Both the position numbers and the translations under genes were made by a program. Under the pieces are notes generated by a model, which searched no databases, was not told where the DNA came from, and saw only the letters and a program-made list of their open reading frames with translations. 64,000 bases of DNA, taken from positions 124,001 through 188,000 of the forward strand of contig CP100467.1 in NCBI GenBank assembly GCA_024227995.1, written 5' to 3'. The stretch comes from Halomicrococcus gelatinilyticus. Its GTDB lineage: Archaea; Halobacteriota; Halobacteria; Halobacteriales; Haladaptataceae. Below are positions 54,353 through 62,973 of this stretch, piece after piece. Numbering within the stretch: the stretch's first letter is position 1; each line of letters starts with the position of its first letter.

Positions 54353-54374
54353 TTCTATCGGTGGAACGATAGAA
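54353..54374. promoter_or_regulatory. 8-bp inverted repeat upstream of the peptidase gene
   Basis: TTCTATCG (54353-54360) and CGATAGAA (54367-54374) are perfect inverted copies across GTGGAA. It lies ~55 bases before the start codon of the minus-strand peptidase gene, near AT-rich sequence, and may be an operator. Confidence 0.45.
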
Positions 54375-54540
54375 GAACTGTTCTATAATTTTCCTAATAC
54401 TATCGGGCGCGCGTCGGCTATCGGGCCCGCGGTCGGATCGGGGAGCCTGGCCGGTTCCGGCGTCGCCACCCTGCACTGTCTTACAGTCTTGCTGACGATT
54501 AGCCCTGCTACCCACCACTGCCTGGTTGTGCTGGGAGTGG

Positions 54541-54915
54541 TACTGGGCAGTAATACTGCCTAGTAAATATGCCTGGTTGTACTGGGCAGTAAATATGGAT
54601 GGTGGTGTTGGGTGGTAGTTATGGTTGGCGTTGCTGTGCAATTATGCTGTCTGGTGATACTGTCGAGTCAGTCTGGTGGGTAGTGCTGGAGCGTAATGTT
54701 GGCCAGTACTGTCGCACAGTACGTCTGGGCAGTTTCACTATCTGGTCTGCCGGTGGATGGTCGTCACTGGGTCGGTAGTCACGGACTTCCGGTCCTCCTC
54801 CTCCAAATAGGCGCGGATCAAGTAGCCTTCTTGCGGTTTACTCGCTGGCGTTGCTTGGTGATATCACTGCCTGGTCACTATGGGCAGTAACACTGGCCAG
54901 TAATACTAAGCAGTT
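54541..54915 (+). repeat. array of TACTG-N2-CAGTA palindromes, probable partition (centromere-like) site
   Basis: Copies include TACTGGGCAGTA at 54541 and 54580, TACTGCCTAGTA at 54554, TACTGTCGCACAGTA-type at 54708, CTATGGGCAGTA at 54878, CACTGGCCAGTA at 54891 and TACTAAGCAGTT at 54905, with further half-sites (CTGCCTGGTT, CTGGTG) between. The array ends about 45 bases before the parA-like gene. Palindrome arrays directly upstream of parA are the usual form of partition sites and autoregulatory operators. Confidence 0.7.
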
Positions 54916-54960
54916 CGTCTGACGAGTATTTTTATGTGGGGGGTGTGAAAACGGAATCGT

Positions 54961-55830
54961 ATGATCTCGTACACCGTCTGGTCGGAGGCCGGCGGGGTCG
55001 GCAAGACGACGATGTCCGTGAACCTCGCGGCGGCGCACGCCCGACGTGGACAGCGCGTGCTCGTCGTGGACATGGACCCCCAGGACGGCAGCATCACGCA
55101 CCACTTCGGGGCCGAGCATCTGCGCTCGGACCCGGACGTCGACAACATCGTCCGGCACATGGTCGAGCGGCCGAAGGGCGAGTTCGATGATCTCGTCGTG
55201 TCCGCCGAGGAGAACGTCGACATCGTCCCCGGTCACAACATGCTGGAATCGCTCGAGCGCAACCTCACCCGCGCGGCACAGATGGAGGAGGACATGCACG
55301 ACGCCAACTACCGCTGGCCCAAGGAGAAACAGCTCCGACGCGTGCTCGCCGACGCGGACGTCCCCGACGAGTACGACGTGCTCATCATCGACCCGCCCGC
55401 GACGGTCGGCCAGCACATCTACAACTCCATCTACGCGACGTCGAACCTGCTTATCCCGGCCGAACTCTCCGCAAAGGGCTCCCAGAGCGTGGAGGGGCTC
55501 CGCGACGTCGTCGACAACATCGAGGAGACGCTCGGCGACATCGAGATCGGCGTGCTCGGCATCGTCCCGAACAAGGTCTCCGACACGAACGTCCAGGAGG
55601 AGTACCAGGAGCGGCTCTCGGGCCAGGAGATTCCCATCGCGCCGGTGTCGATCCGCGAACGCGGGTCGATGCTCAGCGAGGCCTGGAAGAACCAGGTCAG
55701 CGTCTTCGAACTCGCGGAAAACGACGACTACCGCGACCTCCGGGACTACGAGGAGGGTACCCTGGAGAAGTTCGACGAACTGGCGGCACACGTGACCGAA
55801 CAGTTCGAACAGCCGGAGGCGATGCCATGA
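54961..55830 (+). CDS. parA: ParA/Soj-family partition ATPase
   Basis: A 289-residue ParA-type ATPase. The phosphate loop EAGGVGKTT is at residues 9-17; the first lysine of the deviant Walker A (KGGxGKT) is replaced by alanine here. Switch I region VDMDPQDGS is near residue 37-46 and Walker B-like VLIIDPPATV near 140. The extended middle part (residues 75-130) is helical. It overlaps the next gene by four bases. Leaderless start is likely, with GTATTTTTAT at ~54926. It would drive segregation of the replicon through the upstream palindrome array. Confidence 0.85.
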   Translation: MISYTVWSEAGGVGKTTMSVNLAAAHARRGQRVLVVDMDPQDGSITHHFGAEHLRSDPDVDNIVRHMVERPKGEFDDLVVSAEENVDIVPGHNMLESLERNLTRAAQMEEDMHDANYRWPKEKQLRRVLADADVPDEYDVLIIDPPATVGQHIYNSIYATSNLLIPAELSAKGSQSVEGLRDVVDNIEETLGDIEIGVLGIVPNKVSDTNVQEEYQERLSGQEIPIAPVSIRERGSMLSEAWKNQVSVFELAENDDYRDLRDYEEGTLEKFDELAAHVTEQFEQPEAMP

Positions 55831-56255
55831 AATCGGGCGCGTCGGATCCGTTCAGCGACGACGTCGAGGAGGACGACGCCGACCCCGCTTCCACGTCGGA
55901 GTCCACGCCCGCGTCCGACGACGGGTCGGTGAGCGACGAGACCGACGTAGCCACAGGCGGTCACACCAGCACTACTGACGAGTCAGTAACATCGGACAGT
56001 AATACTCGCATCAACCGGGAGGACCTCCCGCTCACGCTGCGCCGCGACAACGTCAAGGACGAGCGCGACAGCGTCCACCAGCTGTTCGTGCAGTCGGCGA
56101 CGGACGAGCGCGCCAAGGACGCCGAACGCGACCTGGAGTCGCTCGTCGGCGAGGACGTCTATCGGCTGGACGCCCGGGAGGCGATATATCTCGCGGGGAT
56201 GCAGAACATCGAGGACGCGGCGACGATTCTCCGCGACTGGGGCTACGACCTCTAG
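55827..56255 (+). CDS. ParA partner protein, candidate centromere-binding protein
   Basis: A 142-residue protein translationally coupled to parA (ATGA at 55827). The first 65 residues are acidic and Ser/Thr-rich, probably disordered; the rest is helical: LPLTLRRDNVKDERDSVHQLFVQSATDERAKDAERDLESLVGEDVYRLDAREAIYLAGMQNIEDAATIL in outline. It is not homologous to canonical ParB by eye, but the position suggests the partition adaptor. The gene contains its own copies of the upstream motif (55973-56004). Confidence 0.65.
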   Translation: MKSGASDPFSDDVEEDDADPASTSESTPASDDGSVSDETDVATGGHTSTTDESVTSDSNTRINREDLPLTLRRDNVKDERDSVHQLFVQSATDERAKDAERDLESLVGEDVYRLDAREAIYLAGMQNIEDAATILRDWGYDL

Positions 56256-56403
56256 CCGCCCTCGGATCGTCGAACGACCGTCCTCGATTGCGTCTGCCTT
56301 GCCCGTCGTGACGTAACGAAGGCGGGCGTCGTGTTCGACTGCAAACCGCGCCGACCCGACGACGAACCGACGTTTATTGTGTCCTGCTAGATAACATTCG
56401 CCC

Positions 56404-57108
56404 ATGCCCGCCTACGAGCGGTCCGAATCGACCGACCTCCAGGTAATCGACCGGTGGCCCGACGGCGTCGGCTGGCTCGCCCACCCCGACGAGGAAGGCC
56501 GGCGAGCGAGTCACGCCGTCGTCGGCGACGACGGGGTCTGGGTGTTCGACCCGCTGGACGCGCCGGGTGTCGACGGGCTGATCGCGGAACTGGGCGACGT
56601 CGCCGGCGTCGCCGTCCTGTCGAGCTACCACGCCCGGGACGCCGGCGCGTTCGCGGCGCGCCACGACGTGGCCGTGCACGTCCCGCGCTGGATGGACCGC
56701 GTCGCGGACCGCGTCGACGCGCCGGTCGAGCGGTACGACGTCGCGATCGGCGGCTCGGGGTTCCGGGTCCGACGGTTCGACCCGCTCTCGCTGTGGACGG
56801 AGGCGGTTGCCTACCGCGCCGACGACGGGACGCTCGTCGTGCCGGACCTGCTCGCGTCCGCCCCGGGGTACACCGTCGGCGACGAACGGGTTGGCGTCGT
56901 GCTCTCACACCGACTCTTTCCTCCGCGGGACGCGCTCGGCGACCTCGACCCCGAGCGGGTGCTCTTCGGTCACGGCGACGGCGTGTTCGATGACGCGAGC
57001 GCCGCACTCGACGACGCCCTCGACGGCGCACGGAAGCGGTTCCCGCGCGCGCTCGTCGGACAGTTGGGGACGAACATCCGTCTGCTCGCCGCAGCGATGA
57101 CCGACTGA
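56404..57108 (+). CDS. metallo-beta-lactamase-fold-like protein without metal ligands
   Basis: A 234-residue protein whose strand order resembles the metallo-beta-lactamase fold: SHAVVGDDGVWVFDPLDAPGVDGLIAEL, then VAVLSSYHARDAGAFAARHDVAVHVP in place of the HxHxDH region, and LFGHGDGVFDDASAALDDALDGARK at the end, like the final GHxxP region. Most metal ligands are missing (YHARDA), so it is probably not a hydrolase. Conserved in haloarchaea without known function. Confidence 0.6.
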   Translation: MPAYERSESTDLQVIDRWPDGVGWLAHPDEEGRRASHAVVGDDGVWVFDPLDAPGVDGLIAELGDVAGVAVLSSYHARDAGAFAARHDVAVHVPRWMDRVADRVDAPVERYDVAIGGSGFRVRRFDPLSLWTEAVAYRADDGTLVVPDLLASAPGYTVGDERVGVVLSHRLFPPRDALGDLDPERVLFGHGDGVFDDASAALDDALDGARKRFPRALVGQLGTNIRLLAAAMTD

Positions 57109-57400
57109 CCGACCGATGGGAAACCTACATAAAGTACTGCACGGATAGACGGGCCACGAGACCGCAGAGCGGCGGGGCGACTGGACGGGAACGAGGAGAC
57201 AGACTGACTGGGCTGGTCTCAGCTATCCCGGCAGGCGGCGATACTCGCGTTGCGTTCGCTGTGATGGTCACGAGGTAAGTGACGAGTCGGCGATAGTAGG
57301 AGGAGTGGAGCCAGACACTGACGGTGGCACGGCCACGGGCAGCCGACGTGTTTCAAAACGTTCATATAAATCGTGGGGGAATCGAGCTACGTGGTTTTTT

Positions 57401-57446
57401 GGCGGGCCTAAACCAAAGCGATTAATTATTTTTAGGCTAGCCTAAA
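57401..57446 (+). promoter_or_regulatory. iron-box-like operator and promoter, copy 1
   Basis: A perfect palindrome TTTAGGCTAGCCTAAA at 57431-57446 overlaps the AT-rich promoter ATTAATTATT (57421-57430) and lies just before the start codon at 57451. A half-site GGGCCTAAACC lies 30 bases upstream at 57404. This resembles DtxR/IdeR-type iron boxes. The whole ~48-base block is repeated upstream of the second binding-protein gene. Confidence 0.7.
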
Positions 57447-57450
57447 TCAC

Positions 57451-58635
57451 ATGGTCGAGCGTTCCAGCGACGACGCGACACGACGACGATTCCTGAAAGG
57501 TAGCGCTGTCGCCGGTGCAGCCCTCCTTGCGGGCTGTTCTGGTGACACGTCGGACGGCGACACGACGACCGGTGAGACGACGTCCGACAGGACTACGTCA
57601 AATGGGACGTCGAGCGACGAGACGACGACCACGACCGACGGCCCGTACTCGGTCACGATGCCGCCGGTCGGGAAGGTCACGTTCGAGTCGGTGCCCGGGC
57701 GGTGGGTGGCAGAGAACCCGAGCTGGGCCGATATGGGCGTTGCTCTCGGCCTGGAACAACCGCTCGCGGTCGTCCTCACGTCCGAGTACCGGACTCACCA
57801 GTACGACGATATCCCGGGAATTTCGGTGAACACGGACGAGATGACCTCCCTCTGGCAGGACGGCATCTCGAAGGAGCTGTTCTACAAACTCGGCGCCGAC
57901 GTCCACTTCATAGACCCGAACTACATGACGAAGCTCATCCCGAACTGGGACCAGTCGGACGTGGACGAGATCGCCACGAACGTCGCTCCGATGTGCGGGA
58001 ACACCAGCTTCTCGACCTACCCATGGCACGAGGACTACCCATACTACGACCTCTACGAAGCGTTCGAGAAGGTTGCGAAGGTGTTCCGACGTCGCGACCG
58101 CTACGTGGCCTTCAAGCAGTATCACGACGAGTTTATCGGAAACGTTACGGAACGACTGCCGGACGAACGACCGTCCATCGCGCTCCTGTCGCCGGCTTCC
58201 ACCCAACCGGAGAAGTTCTACCCGTACCGGCTGGGCGAACGGACGGCGTACAAACACTGGCACGACCTCGGCGTCACCGACGCGCTCGCTGGGTCGAACA
58301 TCGCGACGTTCACGTCGGACCGCGGGACCATCGACTTCGAACCGCTGCTGGAGATCGATCCGGAGGTCATCATGTTCTACACCGACGAACACCGTCCTCA
58401 CGAGGAATTCCGTTCGACGTACTTGGAGTTCCTCCGTGAGCACGACACCGCCAGCGCACTGACGGCGGTGCAGAACGGCGACGTCTATCCCGCCGGCAGC
58501 ATGTACCAGGGCCCGATCATGAATCTCGCGAAGACGGAGCGCGCGGCGAAGCAGTTGTTCCCTGACGAGTTCGACAGCGACGAACGACTCTATGATCGCC
58601 AGCGCGTCGCCGCCATCAGCAAGGGTGACGCCTGA
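57451..58635 (+). CDS. Tat lipoprotein iron-siderophore-type ABC binding protein 1
   Basis: A 394-residue binding protein. The signal has the twin-arginine motif RRRFLKGSAVAGAALLAGC with a lipobox cysteine, so it is Tat-exported and lipid-anchored. A Thr/Ser/Asp linker (residues 35-65) is followed by a class III periplasmic-binding-protein fold: VTFESVPGRWVAENPSWADMGVALGLEQPLAV, a central helix and VIMFYTDEHRPHEEF. FecB-type proteins capture ferric siderophores or heme for ABC import. It is a paralogue of the next binding protein, sharing most of the sequence pattern. Confidence 0.85.
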   Translation: MVERSSDDATRRRFLKGSAVAGAALLAGCSGDTSDGDTTTGETTSDRTTSNGTSSDETTTTTDGPYSVTMPPVGKVTFESVPGRWVAENPSWADMGVALGLEQPLAVVLTSEYRTHQYDDIPGISVNTDEMTSLWQDGISKELFYKLGADVHFIDPNYMTKLIPNWDQSDVDEIATNVAPMCGNTSFSTYPWHEDYPYYDLYEAFEKVAKVFRRRDRYVAFKQYHDEFIGNVTERLPDERPSIALLSPASTQPEKFYPYRLGERTAYKHWHDLGVTDALAGSNIATFTSDRGTIDFEPLLEIDPEVIMFYTDEHRPHEEFRSTYLEFLREHDTASALTAVQNGDVYPAGSMYQGPIMNLAKTERAAKQLFPDEFDSDERLYDRQRVAAISKGDA

Positions 58636-58772
58636 GCCGTTGGACCACCCGGGCCGATTCTCGTGGTCAGGGTGCGTGCGATCCGGACATCGACAGCGGT
58701 ACGACCATGAGACCCCGACGTCTTCCGGGACGTTTATCCGTACGGTCGGAAAAGGAAACTGACAGAGCGGTT

Positions 58773-58820
58773 TTGGCAACCCTAAACCGAAGCCATTAAT
58801 TACTTTTAGGCGGGCCTAAA
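58773..58820 (+). promoter_or_regulatory. iron-box-like operator and promoter, copy 2
   Basis: TTTAGGCGGGCCTAAA at 58805-58820 is a near-perfect palindrome just before the ATG at 58825. The half-site CAACCCTAAACC (58778) and promoter ATTAATTACTTTTAGG (58795-58810) repeat the arrangement found upstream of the first binding-protein gene, with a few substitutions. Confidence 0.7.
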
Positions 58821-58824
58821 TCAT

Positions 58825-60012
58825 ATGGTCGACAGATTCAGCGACGATGCGACGCGACGACGGTTCCTGAAAGGTGGTGCTGCGACCGGTGCAGCCCTGC
58901 TGGCTGGTTGTACTGGCGACACGTCGGACGGCGACACGACGACCACTAGTACGACGACGGATGGAACGTCGACCGGCGCGACGTCCACCGAGACGACCAC
59001 GACGGATGGCCCGTACTCCGTCTCGATGAAACCGGTCGGGGAGGTAACGTTCGAGAGCGTCCCGGAGACCTGGGTCGCCAACAACGGTAGCTGGGCCGAC
59101 ATGGGTGCCGCACTCGGCGTCGAACCGCCGAAGGCAGTCTGGCTGCCCAGCCGCTACCGAACGAAGTACTACGACGAGATTCCGGGTGTCTCCGTCGACA
59201 AGAGCGGGATGCAGGCCCTCTCCAACGACGGCGTCAGCAAGGAGCTGTTCTACCAGCTCGACGGCGACGTGCACGTCATCGACCCCAACTTCCTGAAGAA
59301 TCGCTTCAAGGGCTGGGAACAGTCAGACGTCGACGAGATCGAGAAGAACATCGCGCCGTTCTTCGGTAACAGCATCTTCTCGACCGGGTACGAGTGGCAC
59401 GACGACTACCCGTACCTCTCGCTGTACGAGGCGTTCGAGAAGCTCTCGAAGGTGTTCCAGCGCCAGCAGCGTTACGAGCAGTTCGCGGCGCTCCACGAGG
59501 AGTTCCAGTCGAAGGTGAGCGAGGTCGTCCCGAGTTCGAAGAGCGAGCGACCGAGCGTCGCCATCGTCTGGGCGGGCGGCGACGAACCCGAGGGGTTCTA
59601 CCCCTACGTCATCGGCGAGGGGACGAGTTTCAAGCAGTGGCGCGACCTGAAGGTGAAGGACGCGCTCGGCAACTCCGACGTGAAGGACTTCCACGCCACG
59701 CGCGGCCAGATCGACTACGAGACGCTGCTGGAGGTGGATCCGGACGTGCTGCTCTGTCGCGGCCACGAGGCCAAGACCGCCGAGGAGTTCCAGAACACCG
59801 TCGTCTCGTTCTTGGAGAACCACTCGACCGCGAGTGCGCTGACGGCGGTGACGAACGGCGACGTCTACCGCGGCGGCCCGCTCTACCAGGGGCCGATCAT
59901 CAACCTCGTGGTGACCGAGCGGGCGGCCCGGCAGGTCTACCCCGACGCCATGGGCGACCGGAAGCTGTTCGACCGCCAGCGGGTCGCCGACGTCGTGAAC
60001 GGAGATAGCTGA
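58825..60012 (+). CDS. Tat lipoprotein iron-siderophore-type ABC binding protein 2
   Basis: A 395-residue paralogue of the preceding gene with the same Tat motif (RRRFLKGGAATGAALLAGC), a Thr-rich linker and a FecB-like fold (VTFESVPETWVANNGSWADMGAALGVEPPKAV; LLEVDPDVLLCRGHEA). Its own iron-box promoter allows separate expression. It is directly followed, two bases after its stop, by the oxidoreductase and permease genes, so it is the binding protein of the operon, while gene 1 may have another ligand. Confidence 0.85.
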   Translation: MVDRFSDDATRRRFLKGGAATGAALLAGCTGDTSDGDTTTTSTTTDGTSTGATSTETTTTDGPYSVSMKPVGEVTFESVPETWVANNGSWADMGAALGVEPPKAVWLPSRYRTKYYDEIPGVSVDKSGMQALSNDGVSKELFYQLDGDVHVIDPNFLKNRFKGWEQSDVDEIEKNIAPFFGNSIFSTGYEWHDDYPYLSLYEAFEKLSKVFQRQQRYEQFAALHEEFQSKVSEVVPSSKSERPSVAIVWAGGDEPEGFYPYVIGEGTSFKQWRDLKVKDALGNSDVKDFHATRGQIDYETLLEVDPDVLLCRGHEAKTAEEFQNTVVSFLENHSTASALTAVTNGDVYRGGPLYQGPIINLVVTERAARQVYPDAMGDRKLFDRQRVADVVNGDS

Positions 60013-60014
60013 CG

Positions 60015-60962
60015 ATGGCCACCGGTGGGACGGGCGACGTAGCGAGTGAGACGCCTGGCGGGGACGGGGAGGACGCCGACTACGACGTCGTGGTCGTCGG
60101 GGGCGGCCCGGCCGGCTGTTCGGCCGCCGTCTTCGCGGCCCGGTACGGCCTCGCCACCGCCGTCTTCGACCGCGGCCGCTCCTCGATGCGGCAGTGTGCC
60201 TACCTGGAGAACTACCCCGGGTTCCCGGCCGGCGTCGACGTCGAGACGCTGTACGGGTTGCTGCACGACCACGTCGCGGAAGCCGGTTCCGAACTGATCG
60301 CCGACCTCGTCGAGTCGGTGACGCGTGAAGAGGACGGCCAGGGGTTCGTCGTCGGCACGCAGGACGGTCGACGGGTCTCGACCCGCCGGGTGGTCGCGGC
60401 CACCCGGTACGACGGCGACTACCTCCGTCCGCTCGACGACGGGACGATGTTCGAGACGGTCGAGTACGACGGCGAGGAGCGCGAGCGATTCGCTCGGTCG
60501 TACCCGGAATCGGACGGGACGACGCCCGTCGACGGCCTCTACGTCGCGTCCCCGTCGGACGAGGCGGACCGCCAGGCCATCGTCGCCGCCGGCCGCGGCG
60601 CGCGCGTCGGACTCGCCGTCGTTCGTGATGCGCGTCGCGCGACCGGCTACCCCGAGTCCGTCGCCGACCACTACGACTGGGTCCGTCGGGAGGCGGCACG
60701 CGACGCGGAGTGGTCCGACCGCGACCGGTGGCGCGAGTGGTACGACGACCGCTGCCCCGACGACGCCGATCTGGACGGAGACCGATGGGTGACGTTGCGG
60801 GAGCGCCACATCGACCGACGCCTGGCGACCTACATAACCGACGACGAGATCGAACGCCGGACCGAACGTGGCCAGCGTCGTCTGCTCGACCACGTCGACG
60901 ACGAACTCGTCCTCGAACGGGCGCGCGAGATCGATGCCGACTCGGTAGAGGTGAACCGGTGA
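60015..60962 (+). CDS. thioredoxin-reductase-like FAD-dependent oxidoreductase
   Basis: A 315-residue flavoprotein: FAD motif VVVVGGGPAGCSAAVFAARYGL near residue 26, MRQCAYLENYPGFPAGVD near 62 as in thioredoxin-reductase-like proteins, and a final FAD motif GLYVASPSDEADRQAIVAAGRGARVGL near 175. The redox-active CxxC of thioredoxin reductase and an NADPH domain motif are missing; the last ~100 residues are a separate, Arg/Asp-rich helical domain. Between a binding protein and a permease of an iron operon, it may reduce imported ferric complexes; this is inference. Confidence 0.7.
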   Translation: MATGGTGDVASETPGGDGEDADYDVVVVGGGPAGCSAAVFAARYGLATAVFDRGRSSMRQCAYLENYPGFPAGVDVETLYGLLHDHVAEAGSELIADLVESVTREEDGQGFVVGTQDGRRVSTRRVVAATRYDGDYLRPLDDGTMFETVEYDGEERERFARSYPESDGTTPVDGLYVASPSDEADRQAIVAAGRGARVGLAVVRDARRATGYPESVADHYDWVRREAARDAEWSDRDRWREWYDDRCPDDADLDGDRWVTLRERHIDRRLATYITDDEIERRTERGQRRLLDHVDDELVLERAREIDADSVEVNR

Positions 60963-60964
60963 CG

Positions 60965-62080
60965 ATGGCGGGCGAGCTAGCAAGTGAGTCGCCCCCGGAG
61001 TCGAGTGGAGAGCGACTGGTCGACTGGGTCGACTCCTCGCTCGTCGCACTCTGTGCCGGGAGCGTCGCCATCACCGTCCTCGGTGGTCTCGTGCAGGTGA
61101 GCTTCGGCGCGTTCTCGATGAGCTTCGTCGAGGCGTGGCGGGCCGTGTTCGATCCGCAGGTCGTCCTGAACCCGAACGCGTGGGAGTACTTCCTGCTCGG
61201 CGGCGAGGTGCCGGAGATGAACAAGCGGAGCCTCATCGTCTGGAACATCCGGATGCCGCGGGTGTTCGTCGCCGTCCTGGCGGGCATGTGTCTCGCGGTG
61301 TCGGGTGCCATCTTCCAGGCGGTGACGCGGAACGAACTCGCCAGCCCGTTCGTCCTGGGCGTGAGCTCCGGCGCCGGCTTCACCGTCCTGCTCACACTGG
61401 TCGTGTTCAGCAGTCTCGCGCCGTTCCTCCCGATCCTGGCGGCCCTCGGCGGGACGATCGCCTTCCTGCTGGTGTACTCCATCGCCTGGAAGGGCGGGAC
61501 GAGTCCGGTCCGGCTCGTGCTCGCGGGCGTCATCGTCAACATGGTGTTCAGCTCGCTCCAGCGGGCGCTGTTCTTCTTCGCCGACGACCTGGGCACCGTC
61601 CAGTCGGCGATAGCGTGGATCACCGGCTCGCTGACGGGCGTCGGATGGGAGCAGTTCCGGATCGCGGCCCTGCCGACGGCCGTCGCCGTGCTCCTGGCGC
61701 TGGCCGGTGCGCGCCAGCTGAACCTGCTGTTGCTGGGCGAGCAGACGGCGAGTTCGCTCGGGATGCGCGTCGAGCGCGTCCGGTTCCTCCTGTCTGGGGT
61801 CGCTATCCTGGCGGCCAGCGCCGCCATCTCCGTCGCGGGGATCATCGGCTTCTTCGGCCTCGTCGTCCCCCACGTCGTCCGCCTCACCGTCGGGAGCGAC
61901 TACCGTCGGTTGCTCGTCGGGTGCGTGTTCGCCGGTCCGGCGCTGATGGTCGTCGCTGACGTCGGCGCCCGCCTGGCGTTGAACCCCATCCAGGTACCGG
62001 TCGGCGTCGTCACGGGCGTCATCGGCGGGCCGTACTTCCTCTACCTGATGCGCAAGCAGGACGAGATGGGTGAGATCTGA
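60965..62080 (+). CDS. FecCD-family iron-siderophore ABC permease
   Basis: A 371-residue permease with about 10 helices. Conserved FecCD segments are IRMPRVFVAVLAGMCLAVSGAIFQAVTRNELASPFVLGVSSGAGF (residues ~98-142), ITGSLTGVGWEQ near 220, LGMRVERVRFLL near 265 and GIIGFFGLVVPHVVRL near 297, which includes the coupling helix for the ATPase. The ATG at 60965 is three bases after the preceding stop. The stop and the next start overlap by one base (TGATG). Confidence 0.92.
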   Translation: MAGELASESPPESSGERLVDWVDSSLVALCAGSVAITVLGGLVQVSFGAFSMSFVEAWRAVFDPQVVLNPNAWEYFLLGGEVPEMNKRSLIVWNIRMPRVFVAVLAGMCLAVSGAIFQAVTRNELASPFVLGVSSGAGFTVLLTLVVFSSLAPFLPILAALGGTIAFLLVYSIAWKGGTSPVRLVLAGVIVNMVFSSLQRALFFFADDLGTVQSAIAWITGSLTGVGWEQFRIAALPTAVAVLLALAGARQLNLLLLGEQTASSLGMRVERVRFLLSGVAILAASAAISVAGIIGFFGLVVPHVVRLTVGSDYRRLLVGCVFAGPALMVVADVGARLALNPIQVPVGVVTGVIGGPYFLYLMRKQDEMGEI

Positions 62081-62973
62081 TGAGCGAGAAGACCAGCTAC
62101 GGGGACGAGCCTACACGCAGGGATGGAGACGCGGGGTCCCCGTCACACGGAGACGGTCGGTCGGCCGCCGACCGCGAGACCGCGAGCGAACTCGTGGGCG
62201 AGGACCTCGCCGTCGGCTATCCGACCACGGACGAACCGGTCGTCGAGTGCGACAACGTCACGATCCCCGCCGGCGAGGTGACCGCTCTCGTCGGTCCGAA
62301 CGGGAGCGGGAAGAGCACGCTGCTGAAGTCGATGGCGGACCAGCTTTCCGCCGAACGGGGACGGGTCCTGCTGGACGGCGACCGCGTCCAGTCGTTCGAC
62401 TCGAAGGAGCTCGCCAGGCGGCTCGGGTTGCTCTCACAGGAGAACGAGTCGCCGGGCTCCATCACCGTCGAGGACCTCGTCTACCACGGTCGATACCCCC
62501 ACCGCGGGTTCTTCGAGTCCGCCACCGAGGAGGACCGCGCGGCGGTCCAGCGGGCCATCGACCTGGCTGGCGTCGACCATCTCCGCGAGGACGAGGTCGG
62601 GAACCTCAGCGGCGGCCAGAAGCAACTGGCGTGGATCGCGATGGTCCTCGCACAGGACACCGACGTGTTGCTGCTCGACGAACCGACGACGTTCCTCGAC
62701 CTGCACCACCAGCTCCGGGTGATGGAGGTCGTCCGGACGCTCAACCGCGAGGAGGGGGTCACCGTCGGCGTCGTGCTCCACGACATCGGGCAGGCCGCGC
62801 GGTTCGCGGACAACCTCATCGCGATGAAGGACGGCGAACCCTACGACTGGGGGCCGCCTCGCGAGGTCGTCACCGAGGAGCTGCTGGCCGACGTCTTCCG
62901 CGTCGACGCCGACGTCGACGGCGAGGCCGACACCGGCCCCCACATCGCCCCCCACCGCGCGCTCGACGAGTAG
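62080..62973 (+). CDS. iron-siderophore ABC transporter ATP-binding protein
   Basis: A 297-residue ABC ATPase: Walker A GPNGSGKST near residue 71, signature LSGGQKQ near 177, Walker B VLLLDEPTTFLD near 200, and switch histidine in VVLHDIGQAARF near 232. The N-terminal 45 residues are an unusual polar extension. Its order after a FecCD permease, and the binding proteins upstream, form a complete iron-type importer. Confidence 0.92.
   Translation: MSEKTSYGDEPTRRDGDAGSPSHGDGRSAADRETASELVGEDLAVGYPTTDEPVVECDNVTIPAGEVTALVGPNGSGKSTLLKSMADQLSAERGRVLLDGDRVQSFDSKELARRLGLLSQENESPGSITVEDLVYHGRYPHRGFFESATEEDRAAVQRAIDLAGVDHLREDEVGNLSGGQKQLAWIAMVLAQDTDVLLLDEPTTFLDLHHQLRVMEVVRTLNREEGVTVGVVLHDIGQAARFADNLIAMKDGEPYDWGPPREVVTEELLADVFRVDADVDGEADTGPHIAPHRALDE

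Noticed and set aside
59323-61887. 854-codon minus-strand frame opposite the iron operon
   Set aside because: The composition (Arg/Pro/Thr-rich) and lack of any domain mark it as antisense of the binding-protein, oxidoreductase and permease genes.
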